Positions 24,456 through 33,905 of a stretch of DNA of 64,000 nucleotides are shown here, one piece after another. The notes beneath the pieces were generated by a model. It saw only the letters and a program-made list of their open reading frames with translations, ran no database searches and was not told where the DNA came from. How positions within the stretch are numbered: the stretch's first letter is position 1; every line of letters begins with the position of its first letter. A program made the position numbers and the translations under genes. The DNA is from Gracilibacillus alcaliphilus (GTDB lineage: Bacteria; Bacillota; Bacilli; Bacillales; Amphibacillaceae), in the NCBI RefSeq assembly GCF_016909015.1, contig NZ_JAFBFA010000005.1, positions 62,001 to 126,000 on the forward strand, written 5' to 3'.

Positions 24456-25680
24456 AAAACTAGCAATTGATGAATTAGTTCCTGCAAGCTACAATCCTAG
24501 AAAAAAATTGAAGCCTGGGGATAGTGAATTTGAAAAAATTAAAAACAGCATACAAGAATTTGGTTATGTAGATCCTATCATTGTAAATAGTGATAAGACA
24601 GTTATTGGTGGTCACCAACGACTGATTGTATTAAAGACATTAGGTTATAAAGAAATAGACTGCGTCATTGTTGATATTGATAAGACAAAAGAAAAAGCAC
24701 TGAATATAGCATTAAATAAAATTAGCGGTGAATGGAATAAAGAACTACTTGCAGATCTTATTCAAGATTTGCATTCTGTAGAATATGATGTTTCATTTAC
24801 AGGTTTTGACCCCCCTGAAATTGAACAGCTTTTTAACGAAATTCATGATAAGGAAATAAAAGAAGATGATTTTAACGTAGATGAGGAACTTAAAAAACCG
24901 ACTGTTTCACAAAAAGGTGATATGTGGTTATTAGGGCGACATCGACTCATCTGTGGGGATAGCACAGTTCCAACTATCTATAGTGAACTAATGAATGGAC
25001 AATTAGCAAACCTCGTGGTGACAGACCCACCATACAACGTAAATTATTCCTCACAAGTTGGAGATATAAAAAATGACAATTTGAAGGATGAAGAGTTTTA
25101 CAATTTCCTTTTAAAAGCGTATAAAAATATGGCTGCTAACATGGAAAAAGATGCGTCTATCTATGTGTTTCATGCTGATACTGAAGGTTATAACTTTAGA
25201 AAAGCATTTATAGATGCTGGATTCTATCTCTCGGGAGTTTGTATCTGGGCAAAGCAAAGCTTAGTCCTTGGTAGAAGTCCTTATCAATGGAAACATGAAC
25301 CGATATTATTTGGTTGGTTAAAAGATGGAAAGCATAACTGGTATACAGACCGAAAGCAGAGTACCATTTGGAATTTTGACAGGCCATCTAAAAATACACT
25401 TCATCCAACGATGAAACCAGTTGCGCTTTGTGCCTACCCAATTAAAAACAGTAGCATGAGCAATTGCATTGTACTGGATCCATTTGGTGGTAGTGGTTCT
25501 ACATTGATAGCATGTGAACAAACAAACCGTATTTGTTACACGATTGAATTAGACGAAAAATATACAGATGTAATAGTTAAAAGATTTATTGAACATGTCG
25601 GTACAGATGAGGAAGTGTATCTATTAAGAGAAAATAAAAAATATAATTATCGTGACCTGAAGGTGAATGCTGATGAGTAA
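24445..25680 (+). CDS. ParB-N / DNA methyltransferase fusion, orphan phage enzyme
   Basis: 411 aa. The N-terminal ParB/Srx-like nuclease-fold domain (1-90) contains LVPASYNPRKKL, GYVDPIIVN and VIGGHQRLIVLKTLG. The C-terminal part is a beta-class amino-methyltransferase: VVTDPPYNVNY (motif IV) at about 190, HPTMKPVALC, and LDPFGGSGSTLIAC (motif I) near 335. It should methylate adenine N6 or cytosine N4; no restriction partner is adjacent, so it likely shields phage DNA. The ATG at 24445 with TTGGAGTG upstream was chosen over an earlier in-frame ATG at 24241 that lies inside the previous gene. Confidence 0.9.
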   Translation: MKFEKLAIDELVPASYNPRKKLKPGDSEFEKIKNSIQEFGYVDPIIVNSDKTVIGGHQRLIVLKTLGYKEIDCVIVDIDKTKEKALNIALNKISGEWNKELLADLIQDLHSVEYDVSFTGFDPPEIEQLFNEIHDKEIKEDDFNVDEELKKPTVSQKGDMWLLGRHRLICGDSTVPTIYSELMNGQLANLVVTDPPYNVNYSSQVGDIKNDNLKDEEFYNFLLKAYKNMAANMEKDASIYVFHADTEGYNFRKAFIDAGFYLSGVCIWAKQSLVLGRSPYQWKHEPILFGWLKDGKHNWYTDRKQSTIWNFDRPSKNTLHPTMKPVALCAYPIKNSSMSNCIVLDPFGGSGSTLIACEQTNRICYTIELDEKYTDVIVKRFIEHVGTDEEVYLLRENKKYNYRDLKVNADE

Positions 25681-27187
25681 ATTAACTTTAGGCTCACTAT
25701 TTGATGGAAGTGGAGGATTTCCATTGGCTGGATTACTTTGTGGAATAAATCCTGTATGGGCTTCAGAAATAGAGCCATTTCCGATAAGAGTAACGACAAA
25801 GCGAATTCCACAAATGAAACATTTAGGAGATATCAGTTTGCTCCGAGGAGATAAAATTCCTCCCGTTGATGTGATAACTTTTGGCTCACCTTGTACAGAT
25901 TTATCTATTGCAGGTAAGCGGGCAGGACTTGATGGAGAACAGTCGTCATTATTCTATCAAGCCATTCGAATTATAACGGAAATGAGGTGTCAAACGAATG
26001 GTAAATATCCAAAATACGCAGTATGGGAAAATGTCTGTGGAGCCTTCTCTTCAAACAAAGGACAAGATTTCAGAAGTGTCCTTGAAGAATTCTGTAAGAT
26101 TAAAGAAGAAAGCATTGCTATCGCTAAACCTGACAAGTGGGAACACGCAGGTGAAATTGTGGGAGAAAACTTTTCACTCGCTTGGCGAGTCCTTGACGCG
26201 CAATATTGGGGAGTTCCCCAGCGAAGAAAACGCATCTTCCTTGTCGCAGATTTTAATGGACAGAGTGCATCCAAAATATTATTTGAGTCAGAGAGCTTGT
26301 CAGGGAATATTACGAAGAGCGGAGAAACGAGGAAAAGAATTACCACAAGTGTTGAAGATAGCTTTGGAGCGGCAAGCGAACTCTGCTTAAATGACCAAGG
26401 CGGCAGTCGAATGGATGTCACAAATGGAAAAACAGCAACACTTCGTGCACAGTCTAATCATCCACCGCTTGTTTTTGAAAATCATGGCAGAGATGCGCGG
26501 GTTAAAGGACCAATAGAGGTTGCTCAAACGGTTCTATCAGTTTATGGAACTGGAGGTAACAATCAACCTTTTATTTTAGAGAAATCTAAAACATTTGATG
26601 TTCGCTTTACATCTGAGGGTACTACAAATGTTAGAGCAAATGTTTATGAAAGTTCTATTTCAAGAACGATTGATACATCTGGAAATGTGCCTGATAGTAA
26701 TCAAGGTGGAATTGCTGTGGTTGCTGTTCAAAATGAAGGGGATAAAAAGAATAAAACCCCAATTTTTTCGGCAAGTAAAAACTCTCATTTTACACATGCG
26801 AAAGAAGAAGTTGCAAATACGTTAGTTGCAACAGATTACAAAGATCCTCCACTTATTAATGAACCTAACAGAATAGTACGTAGATTAACACCAACTGAAT
26901 GTGCTAGACTTCAAGGATTTCCTGATGAGTGGTGCAGTAACCTTGGAACAGATGAGCCTACAGAAGACGAAATCTTATTCTGGACAGAAGTGTGGGAAAC
27001 ACATAGAAAAGTAATCGGTAAAAGTAAACGACCAAAAACAAGAAAGCAAATTATCAAGTGGTTAAATCAACCACACTCTGACACTGCTGAATATAAAATG
27101 TGGGGAAATGGGGTCGCATTGCCATGTGTTCATTTTGTACTAAAAGGAATCGTCCAAACATTGCATAGAAGTTCTAATGCAGGATAG
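25673..27187 (+). CDS. Orphan phage DNA (cytosine-5) methyltransferase
   Basis: 504 aa m5C methyltransferase. Motif I SLFDGSGGFPLAG, motif IV FGSPCTDLSIAGKRAG with catalytic Cys, motif VI WENVCGAFSSN, motif VIII QRRKRIFLVAD, then a long variable target recognition region (about 200-400), RLTPTECARLQGFPDEWC, and motif X MWGNGVALPCV. It is 130 residues longer than the two restriction-linked enzymes at 5683-7894 and not a duplicate of them. The ATG at 25673 has GAAGGTG at spacing seven; it overlaps the ParB-methyltransferase stop. It probably protects phage DNA against host restriction. Confidence 0.93.
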   Translation: MSKLTLGSLFDGSGGFPLAGLLCGINPVWASEIEPFPIRVTTKRIPQMKHLGDISLLRGDKIPPVDVITFGSPCTDLSIAGKRAGLDGEQSSLFYQAIRIITEMRCQTNGKYPKYAVWENVCGAFSSNKGQDFRSVLEEFCKIKEESIAIAKPDKWEHAGEIVGENFSLAWRVLDAQYWGVPQRRKRIFLVADFNGQSASKILFESESLSGNITKSGETRKRITTSVEDSFGAASELCLNDQGGSRMDVTNGKTATLRAQSNHPPLVFENHGRDARVKGPIEVAQTVLSVYGTGGNNQPFILEKSKTFDVRFTSEGTTNVRANVYESSISRTIDTSGNVPDSNQGGIAVVAVQNEGDKKNKTPIFSASKNSHFTHAKEEVANTLVATDYKDPPLINEPNRIVRRLTPTECARLQGFPDEWCSNLGTDEPTEDEILFWTEVWETHRKVIGKSKRPKTRKQIIKWLNQPHSDTAEYKMWGNGVALPCVHFVLKGIVQTLHRSSNAG

Positions 27188-27270
27188 TTTGAAAATACGT
27201 TTTAATAGCTTGCTATATCTTGTGTTTAGAGTGATATATGTACTACACCAAAACACAGGAGGTAGTGAAA

Positions 27271-28026
27271 ATGGAACGGAAAGAAATGGTCAAAAAACTA
27301 GGCGAATTTTTTGATGTAAAACCAACTTATTTAGGTGTCCCAAGCTTTGCTTATGAGATAGTGACAGCTGAGGAAACTTACACGATTGATAGGGAAGGAA
27401 CGATTACAAATTCAGCAGGAGAAGAGAGGGGTTTTGAAGAAATTGTAAATACACCAATACATGAGGATGCAGTGAAGAACGATAATCAATCAGTAAATTT
27501 TGAACTTGAAGGCATGGAGATTACACTTCCACTTGAGGGACACACTGGAAACACTCTGAAAAATATTGTAAATATGCTTTATAGTAAACAGCACCTAATT
27601 ATGATGGCATTCGAAACAACAGAGCCATTGATGGATGAAACCATACCAAAGGATTTTAGCAAAAAGGAAACGGAAACTATTCAGGATTTTAAAATGGTAT
27701 TTGAAGAACTAGGTGATGGAAAGATGCCAGGATTAACTTTTGACTTTGAGAATGAAATCTTCACCATCAAATTAGCGGGTAAAAATTTAAATTCAGAGAA
27801 GATAGATGCTTTTCAAGCCCTTGTTACTTTCATTAATCAAAATGCTAAAAGGCAAAAAAGAGCATCCTTCAAAAAATCTCAGAATGACAATCCAAAGTAT
27901 GCCTTCAGAACATGGATGATACGGCTTGGTATGAATGGACCACATTATAAAACAACAAGGAAGGTCCTCTTGAAAAACCTCGAAGGAAGTGGAGCTCATC
28001 GGAATGTGAGAGGCTCAAATGGATAA
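27271..28026 (+). CDS. Prophage protein of unknown function (often labelled virulence-related)
   Basis: 251 aa, soluble, acidic N-terminus. VKPTYLGVPSFAYEIVTAEETYTIDREGTI is the recurrent start (conserved block LGVPSFAYEI) of proteins found in Firmicute prophages between methyltransferase genes and terminase. The C-terminal 80 residues are basic and end in FRTWMIRLGMNG, GSGAHRN. No catalytic motif is recognised. The ATG at 27271 has AGGAGGT at spacing seven; an ATG at 27238 has no SD. It overlaps the next gene by eight bases. Confidence 0.7.
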   Translation: MERKEMVKKLGEFFDVKPTYLGVPSFAYEIVTAEETYTIDREGTITNSAGEERGFEEIVNTPIHEDAVKNDNQSVNFELEGMEITLPLEGHTGNTLKNIVNMLYSKQHLIMMAFETTEPLMDETIPKDFSKKETETIQDFKMVFEELGDGKMPGLTFDFENEIFTIKLAGKNLNSEKIDAFQALVTFINQNAKRQKRASFKKSQNDNPKYAFRTWMIRLGMNGPHYKTTRKVLLKNLEGSGAHRNVRGSNG

Positions 28027-28231
28027 GTTTTTTACACAAGCAAACTGTGACCGCTGTGGTGGAAATTTAAAAGACGGTAGAATTATGTCCATGTACAATA
28101 CTGATTGCATTTGTCTAACATGTAAAGACAAGGAATCTAAACGCATTGACTATCGTGATGCAGTTAAAGCCGACCATGAAGAAATCAAGAAAGGAAACTA
28201 CAATTTTCCAGGTATCAATGGTAATAAATAA
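28019..28231 (+). CDS. Small zinc-ribbon prophage protein
   Basis: 70 aa. CDRCGG near the start and CLTCKD at about residue 33 give a two-CxxC zinc ribbon. The rest is charged and helical, ending in NYNFPGING. The ATG overlaps the preceding gene by eight bases, so expression is coupled. The function is unknown; such small ribbons accompany the preceding protein in related prophages. Confidence 0.65.
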   Translation: MDKFFTQANCDRCGGNLKDGRIMSMYNTDCICLTCKDKESKRIDYRDAVKADHEEIKKGNYNFPGINGNK

Positions 28232-28315
28232 ATTGATTTTCTCTAGGTTAATATGGATATACAAATAAGCGAAATTAATGTGAATTGTTGAAGTATCAAT
28301 AAATATCTTTAAACT

Positions 28316-28347
28316 GGGTCTGTCTTTGGATAGGCCCTTTTATTATG
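28316..28347 (+). terminator. Terminator-like hairpin before terminase
   Basis: GGGTCTGTC-TTTG-GATAGGCCC forms a nine-pair stem with two G-T pairs followed by TTTTAT, separating the methyltransferase block from the packaging operon. Confidence 0.6.
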
Positions 28348-28372
28348 CCAAAATTGAAGGGAGGTGGCGCTT

Positions 28373-28855
28373 GTGGCTCAACGTGGACGTAAACCCAAGC
28401 CGACTGCAATAAAGGCGCTAGAGGGCAATCCTGGCAAACGAAAGCTGAATCAAAATGAACCTAAACCTGAAAAAATGGCACCTAGATGTCCATCATGGCT
28501 TGAACCAGAAGCGAAGAAAGAATGGCGCAGAATGGTCAAAAAGATGGAGCATTTAGGGATTCTAACAGAAGTTGATATGGCAGCATTTGCTGGATATTGT
28601 CAAGCTTATGCGAGGTGGAGAGAGGCTGAGGAGTTTATTTCCAAACATGGATTGATTGTTAAAACACCATCGGGTTACTGGCAACAAGTGCCTCAAGTAT
28701 CTATCGCTCAAAGTTATTTAAAAATCATGACTCGTTTCTGTGAACAGTTTGGATTAACCCCTTCATCAAGAAGTAGGATAGTGGTTGAACAAACGAATGA
28801 TTCAAACGATCCAATGGAGTTAATGCTCTTGCAAGGTGGTGGTAAAAGTGTATGA
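28373..28855 (+). CDS. Terminase small subunit, P27 family
   Basis: 160 aa. The start RGRKPKPTAIKALEGNPGKR is diagnostic for the P27 family, followed by APRCPSWLEPEAKKEWRRM and a helical core, and SSRSRIV near the C-terminus. It recognises phage DNA and hands it to the large subunit. The GTG at 28373 has GGAGGT at spacing seven, chosen over a GTG at 28364 that lies inside the SD. It overlaps the large subunit by eight bases. Confidence 0.93.
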   Translation: MAQRGRKPKPTAIKALEGNPGKRKLNQNEPKPEKMAPRCPSWLEPEAKKEWRRMVKKMEHLGILTEVDMAAFAGYCQAYARWREAEEFISKHGLIVKTPSGYWQQVPQVSIAQSYLKIMTRFCEQFGLTPSSRSRIVVEQTNDSNDPMELMLLQGGGKSV

Positions 28856-30392
28856 CGAAAAGAAAGCACAGCATGCTGTAGATTTCATAAGTCTTTTAAA
28901 GCACACAAAAGGACAGTGGCGTGGTGTCCCTTTCGATTTATTACCATGGCAAGATAAAATCATTCGAGATATTTTTGGAACTGTAAAAGAAAATGGATAT
29001 CGTCAATATAATACAGCTTATGTTGAAATTCCAAAGAAGAATGGAAAGAGTGAACTTGCTGCAGCTATCGCCCTATTAATGACATGTGCTGATAATGAGT
29101 GGGGAGCAGAAGTGTATGGCTGTGCTTCAGATAGGCAGCAGGCATCCATTGTATTTGATGTTGCAGTTGAAATGGTGGATCAATCTCCAGCACTTAGAAA
29201 AAGATTTAAACCAGTCATGTCTATGAAACGTTTAGTTTATAAACCTACAAATAGTTTTTATCAAGTATTATCTGCTGAAGCCTATACCAAACATGGACTT
29301 AATGTTCATTCAGTGGTCTTTGATGAATTACATGCCCAACCAAATCGAGAATTATTTGATGTTATGACGAAAGGTTCAGGAGATGCAAGACGTCAACCGT
29401 TGTACTTCTTAATTACAACGGCAGGGACAGACCGAAATTCAATTTGTTATGAGATACATCAAAAAGCACAGGATATTATTGAAGGTAGAAAAATTGATCC
29501 AACATTCTATCCAGTGATTTATGGAATTGATGATGAAGATGATTGGACAGATGAAAAGAACTGGTATAAAGCTAACCCATCGCTTGACCATACCATTGAC
29601 ATAGAAAAAGTTAGAAATGCATTTATCAGTGCTAAAGAAAATCCAGCAGAGGAAAATATCTTCCGACAATTGAGGTTAAATCAATGGGTAAAACAATCTA
29701 CCCGTTGGATGCAAATGGATAAGTGGGATGCCTGTGATGATGCCATTGACTTTGATAGCCTGCGAGGTCGAGAATGTTTTGCTGGTCTTGACCTTTCAAG
29801 TACAACAGATATAACAGCATTTGTTTTAGTATTTCCGCCAAGAACAGATGATGAGAAGTACATTGTCCTTCCCTATTTTTGGATTCCAGATGAAAACCTA
29901 AAAGTAAGGGTGCGAAGAGACCATGTGCCATATGATATTTGGAAACAACAGGGATTTATTAAAACTACTGAAGGTAATGTCGTTCATTATGGTTTTATCG
30001 AAGCTTTTATTGAAGAATTAGGGAAGAAATACAACATTAAGGAAATTGCATTTGATAGATGGGGTGCAGTTCAAATGGTTCAGAATTTAGACGGGATGGG
30101 TTTTGTTGTTGTACCATTTGGACAAGGATACAAGGACATGTCTCCAGCATCGAAAGAATTAATGAAGATTACATTAGAAAATCGGATTGTTCATGGTGGA
30201 AATCCTGTTTTACGTTGGATGATGGATAATATTTTTGTGAGAACAGATCCTGCTGGGAACATAAAGCCAGATAAAGCCAAAAGTACAGAACGAATTGATG
30301 GGGCAGTTGCTTTGATAATGGCATTGGACAGGGCGATAAGGAATGAGAATAGAGAAAGTGTTTACGATGAACGAGGGATAATTATTCTATGA
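28848..30392 (+). CDS. Terminase large subunit
   Basis: 514 aa packaging motor. The ATPase has a Walker A-like VEIPKKNGKSELAAA near 60, Walker B SVVFDELHAQ near 150, and coupling motif LITTAGT. The C-terminal nuclease domain contains GLDLSSTTDITAF, EIAFDRWGAVQM and NIKPDKAKSTERIDG, with D residues placed as in RNase H-fold terminases. The GTG at 28848 follows AGGTGGT at spacing seven; earlier GTG codons at 28836 and 28839 overlap that SD. It pairs with HNH and HK97-type head genes. Confidence 0.93.
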   Translation: MYDEKKAQHAVDFISLLKHTKGQWRGVPFDLLPWQDKIIRDIFGTVKENGYRQYNTAYVEIPKKNGKSELAAAIALLMTCADNEWGAEVYGCASDRQQASIVFDVAVEMVDQSPALRKRFKPVMSMKRLVYKPTNSFYQVLSAEAYTKHGLNVHSVVFDELHAQPNRELFDVMTKGSGDARRQPLYFLITTAGTDRNSICYEIHQKAQDIIEGRKIDPTFYPVIYGIDDEDDWTDEKNWYKANPSLDHTIDIEKVRNAFISAKENPAEENIFRQLRLNQWVKQSTRWMQMDKWDACDDAIDFDSLRGRECFAGLDLSSTTDITAFVLVFPPRTDDEKYIVLPYFWIPDENLKVRVRRDHVPYDIWKQQGFIKTTEGNVVHYGFIEAFIEELGKKYNIKEIAFDRWGAVQMVQNLDGMGFVVVPFGQGYKDMSPASKELMKITLENRIVHGGNPVLRWMMDNIFVRTDPAGNIKPDKAKSTERIDGAVALIMALDRAIRNENRESVYDERGIIIL

Positions 30393-30432
30393 TTCTACCT
30401 ATAATAAGATTATATGAAAATTCTTTAGGGAG

Positions 30433-31665
30433 GTGGTTAACATTAAACTTCCATTTATACAGAAACTATTTAAAACGAGAGCTAGTCCAAAAAATAGTCT
30501 TCTAGGAAATACTTATAGCTTTTTCTTCGGCGGAACCACCAGTGGGAAATCAGTTAACGAAAGAACTGCTATGCAAACTACCGCAGTTTATGCATGTGTA
30601 CGAATTCTAGCAGAAACCGTAGCTAGCCTCCCACTACATTTATACAGACATACTGATAATGGAAAAGAAAAAGCAATAGAACATAATTTGTTCTATATGC
30701 TACATGATGAGCCAAATAATGAGATGACTTCGTTCGTGTTTAGAGAAACACTGATGAGTCATCTTTTATTATGGGGAAATGCCTATGCTCAGATTATTCG
30801 AGATGGGAGAGGAGAGGTGCTCTCTCTATATCCTTTACTTCCCGATAGAATGACCGTGGATAGGACTACATCAGGAGAACTTTACTACGAGTATCGTAAA
30901 GATGAAGGTTCTACCATTCTTAGAAGAGATGAAGTTCTACACATTCCAGGTCTTGGTTTTGATGGGTTAATAGGGTATTCACCAATTGCTATGGCAAAAA
31001 ATGCAATCGGAATGGCACTGGCAACAGAGGAGTATGGTGCTAAATTTTTCGCGAACGGTGCAAATCCGGGTGGAGTTTTGGAACATCCTGGGGTAGTGAA
31101 GGATCCAACAAAAATTCGAGAAAGCTGGAATGCTGTCTATCAAGGAAGTGACAATGCTCATCGAATTGCGGTACTAGAGGAAGGGATGAAATTTCAAAGT
31201 ATAGGTATACCACCTGAACAGGCTCAATTCTTGGAAACCAGGAAATTTCAGACCGAAGAGATTTGTAGAATTTTTCGTGTTCCACCACATCTCGTGGCGA
31301 ATTTAGATAAAGCAACATTTAGCAATATTGAACATCAATCAATTAGCTTTATAGATAATACAATTATGCCTTGGGTAACAAGAATTGAACAGTCTATGAA
31401 GAGAGCTTTATTAAGTGATAAAGATAAAAGGAATTATTCTATTAAATTTAACTTGAATGGCAGATTACGAGGGGATGCAGGTTCAAGAGCACAGTTCTAT
31501 CAAATTATGCGACAAAATGGGGTCATGTCAGCAAATGATATACGCGAGTTAGAAGAGATGAATATGATTTCATCAGCGATGGGAGGAGATAAATATTTAG
31601 TGAACGGTAACTTTGTAGACATGTCAAAAGCAGGCATTTGGACAGAAAAATATGAGGAGGGATAG
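30433..31665 (+). CDS. Portal protein, HK97 family
   Basis: 410 aa. TAVYACVRILAETVASLPLHLYR and the block LLLWGNAYAQIIRDG are typical, with FRVPPHLV and DNTIMPWVTRIEQ in the stem and clip region. It forms the dodecameric DNA gate of the capsid. The start is uncertain: the GTG at 30433 overlaps the SD AGGGAGG, while an ATT at 30442 followed by KLPFIQKLF has ideal spacing, which would be a rare ATT start. The next gene follows four bases after the stop. Confidence 0.92.
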   Translation: MVNIKLPFIQKLFKTRASPKNSLLGNTYSFFFGGTTSGKSVNERTAMQTTAVYACVRILAETVASLPLHLYRHTDNGKEKAIEHNLFYMLHDEPNNEMTSFVFRETLMSHLLLWGNAYAQIIRDGRGEVLSLYPLLPDRMTVDRTTSGELYYEYRKDEGSTILRRDEVLHIPGLGFDGLIGYSPIAMAKNAIGMALATEEYGAKFFANGANPGGVLEHPGVVKDPTKIRESWNAVYQGSDNAHRIAVLEEGMKFQSIGIPPEQAQFLETRKFQTEEICRIFRVPPHLVANLDKATFSNIEHQSISFIDNTIMPWVTRIEQSMKRALLSDKDKRNYSIKFNLNGRLRGDAGSRAQFYQIMRQNGVMSANDIRELEEMNMISSAMGGDKYLVNGNFVDMSKAGIWTEKYEEG

Positions 31666-31668
31666 ACA

Positions 31669-32349
31669 TTGAAAAAGTTTTGGAATTGGGTATCCAATGA
31701 AGAAGGTCGAATACTATACTTGGATGGTGTTATAGCTGAGGACTCTTGGTATGACGATGATGTGACACCAAAGCAATTTAAAAATGAGTTAAATAAAGAC
31801 AGTGGAGATATTGACATTTGGATAAATTCTCCAGGAGGTGATGTCTTCGCAGCTAGTCAAATTTACAACATGTTGATGGATTATAAAGGACATGTCACTG
31901 TTAAAATTGATGGAATTGCTGCAAGTGCCGCCTCTGTCATAGCGATGGCAGGTGAAAATATCCTAATGTCTCCAGTTTCCATGATGATGATTCACAATCC
32001 AATGACGATTGCATTTGGAGATACATCTGAGATGAAAAAGGCAATCAGTATGCTAAGTGAAGTAAAAGAGAGCATTATTAATGCCTATGAATTAAAGACG
32101 GGTCTTTCAAGAACAAAACTTTCACATCTAATGGATGGAGAGAGTTGGTTTAATTCCAAAAAGGCAGTTGAACTTGGATTTGCAGATGAAATTATGTTCC
32201 AAAATGAAAATGAACAATCCTCACCAGAAGAAGGGATTATTTACAATAAAGTTGCTGTTATGAATTCATTCCTGCATAAGCTACCAAAAAATGAAGCAAA
32301 TGCAGATATTAATATACTGGAAAAGAGACTTGAGCTCTTAAAAATATAA
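31669..32349 (+). CDS. ClpP-like prohead (maturation) protease
   Basis: 226 aa. The ClpP fold is visible: DIDIWINSPGGDVFAASQIYN, then DGIAASAASVIAMAG with nucleophile Ser, MMMIHNPMTIAFG with catalytic His, and an acidic residue further on. It cleaves the scaffold part of the capsid protein during head maturation. TTG start at 31669 with GAGGAGGG at spacing seven. It lies between portal and capsid genes, the HK97 order. Confidence 0.92.
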   Translation: MKKFWNWVSNEEGRILYLDGVIAEDSWYDDDVTPKQFKNELNKDSGDIDIWINSPGGDVFAASQIYNMLMDYKGHVTVKIDGIAASAASVIAMAGENILMSPVSMMMIHNPMTIAFGDTSEMKKAISMLSEVKESIINAYELKTGLSRTKLSHLMDGESWFNSKKAVELGFADEIMFQNENEQSSPEEGIIYNKVAVMNSFLHKLPKNEANADINILEKRLELLKI

Positions 32350-32362
32350 GGAGGAGATTTGA

Positions 32363-33559
32363 ATGAGTCAAATTTTAAAACTACGAGAAAAACGAGCAAA
32401 GGTATGGGAGGATACAAAGTCATTCCTCAATTCTAAGAAGAAAGATAGTGACTTTTTGTCAGCTGAAGATACAGCTACTTATGAAAGAATGGAAGAGGAA
32501 GTGGTCAATCTTGGCAAAGAAATAGATAGGTTAGAGCGACAAAAGGCTATCGATTTAGAATTATCAAAGCCAACAAATCAGCCGATTATATTAAATCCAA
32601 CTGAGATGGGCCATCCGAAAGCTGGTAGAGCAACGGATGAATATAGAGAAGCGTTCTGGAATGCGATGCGAAACAAAGACAATTATAACCTGAAAAACGC
32701 ATTGCAAGTGGGTGTAGATACTGAAGGTGGATATTTAGCTCCAGATGAGTTTGAGCGGACTTTAATACAATCGCTAGAGGAAGAAAATATATTTCGGACT
32801 TTAGCTAAAGTGATTAATACATCTTCAGGAGATAGAAAAATACCAGTGGTTGCTTCCAAAGGAACTGCATCTTGGGTCGATGAAGAAGCCTTGATTCCTG
32901 ATTCGGATGATAGCTTCGGGCAAGTGTTAATTGGGGCTTATAAAGTAGCAACGATGATTAAAGTATCCGAAGAACTGTTAAATGATAGTGCGTTTAATCT
33001 TGAATCTTATATCGCAAAAGAGTTTGCCAGACGGATCGGTGCTAAAGAAGAAGAAGCTTTCTTCGTTGGAGATGGCACTGGAAAACCGACTGGTATTTTT
33101 AATGCAACTGGTGGTGCAGAGTTAGGAGTGACTGCAGCTTCAGCTACAGCTATCACAGCTGATGAAATCATAGATTTAGTTTACTCATTAAGATCACCTT
33201 ATCGTAGGAATGCTGTATTTGTCATGAATGATGACACAGTTAAAAAGATACGAAAGCTCAAAGATGGTAATGGACAGTATTTATGGCAACCATCTATTAA
33301 GGCTGGAGAACCAGATACTATTTTGAATCGACCAGTTAAGACTTCACCGTATGTTCCGACTGCAAAGGCTGATGCTAAAACAATTGCATTTGGAGATTTT
33401 GGATATTATTGGATTGCGGATAGACAAGCACGCTCCTTCCAACGATTAAATGAACTCTATGCTGCGACAGGACAAGTTGGATTTAAAGGTACACATCGAG
33501 TTGATGGAAAATTGATTCTTCCTGAGGCAATTAAGGTGCTCCAACAGAAAACAGCATAA
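32363..33559 (+). CDS. Major capsid protein, HK97 fold
   Basis: 398 aa. The N-terminal coiled scaffold/delta domain (about 1-90) includes TYERMEEEVVNLGKEIDRLE and ends near PTEMGHPKAG. The mature part starts around residue 95 and shows the HK97 hallmarks GGYLAPDEFERTLIQSLEE, ISEELLNDS-like VSEELLNDSAFNLE, EEAFFVGDGTGKPTGIF and RVDGKLILPEAIKVL. The strong SD AGGAGGAG precedes the ATG at 32363. Complete for the family. Confidence 0.95.
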   Translation: MSQILKLREKRAKVWEDTKSFLNSKKKDSDFLSAEDTATYERMEEEVVNLGKEIDRLERQKAIDLELSKPTNQPIILNPTEMGHPKAGRATDEYREAFWNAMRNKDNYNLKNALQVGVDTEGGYLAPDEFERTLIQSLEEENIFRTLAKVINTSSGDRKIPVVASKGTASWVDEEALIPDSDDSFGQVLIGAYKVATMIKVSEELLNDSAFNLESYIAKEFARRIGAKEEEAFFVGDGTGKPTGIFNATGGAELGVTAASATAITADEIIDLVYSLRSPYRRNAVFVMNDDTVKKIRKLKDGNGQYLWQPSIKAGEPDTILNRPVKTSPYVPTAKADAKTIAFGDFGYYWIADRQARSFQRLNELYAATGQVGFKGTHRVDGKLILPEAIKVLQQKTA

Positions 33560-33601
33560 ATTGAATTATTCAGCAAGTAAATGTATGGGTGGTGCTGGTG
33601 T

Positions 33602-33901
33602 ATGCTGACACTTGAAGAAGTTAAATTATATCTACGTGTTGACGGTGATGAGGAAGATACCCTCATCACTGCTTTAATTGGTACAGCGAAGGAACTCTGT
33701 GAACAAATATTAAGATATCCGTTTACAGATTTTGAAGAAATCCCTTTAACCGTGAAACAAGCAATGCTATATTGTGTTGCGAATATGTATGAGAAAAGAG
33801 AAGGGACTTACAACTACACTAGAAATGATACTGGTGGGTTCAAGGAAACAATAGAGATTATGAAATTAATCCTAAATAATTACCGAAAAGAAAGTTGGTA
33901 A
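33602..33901 (+). CDS. Head-tail connector protein (gp6-like)
   Basis: 99 aa. MLTLEEVKLYLRVDGDEEDT, LITALIGTAKELCEQILR and VKQAMLYCVANMYEKRE are the helices of the Phage_connect_1 (HK97 gp6/SPP1 gp15) family, which forms a ring below the portal. The ATG at 33602 follows a GGTGGTG stretch; an upstream ATG at 33581 has no SD. It sits four bases before the adaptor gene. Confidence 0.85.
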   Translation: MLTLEEVKLYLRVDGDEEDTLITALIGTAKELCEQILRYPFTDFEEIPLTVKQAMLYCVANMYEKREGTYNYTRNDTGGFKETIEIMKLILNNYRKESW

Positions 33902-33905
33902 TGCA

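Noticed and set aside
25990..26421. Open frames on both strands (143 and 130 codons) inside the 504 aa cytosine methyltransferase
   Set aside because: The methyltransferase keeps motifs before, within and after this part; the other frames have no SD or recognisable domain.
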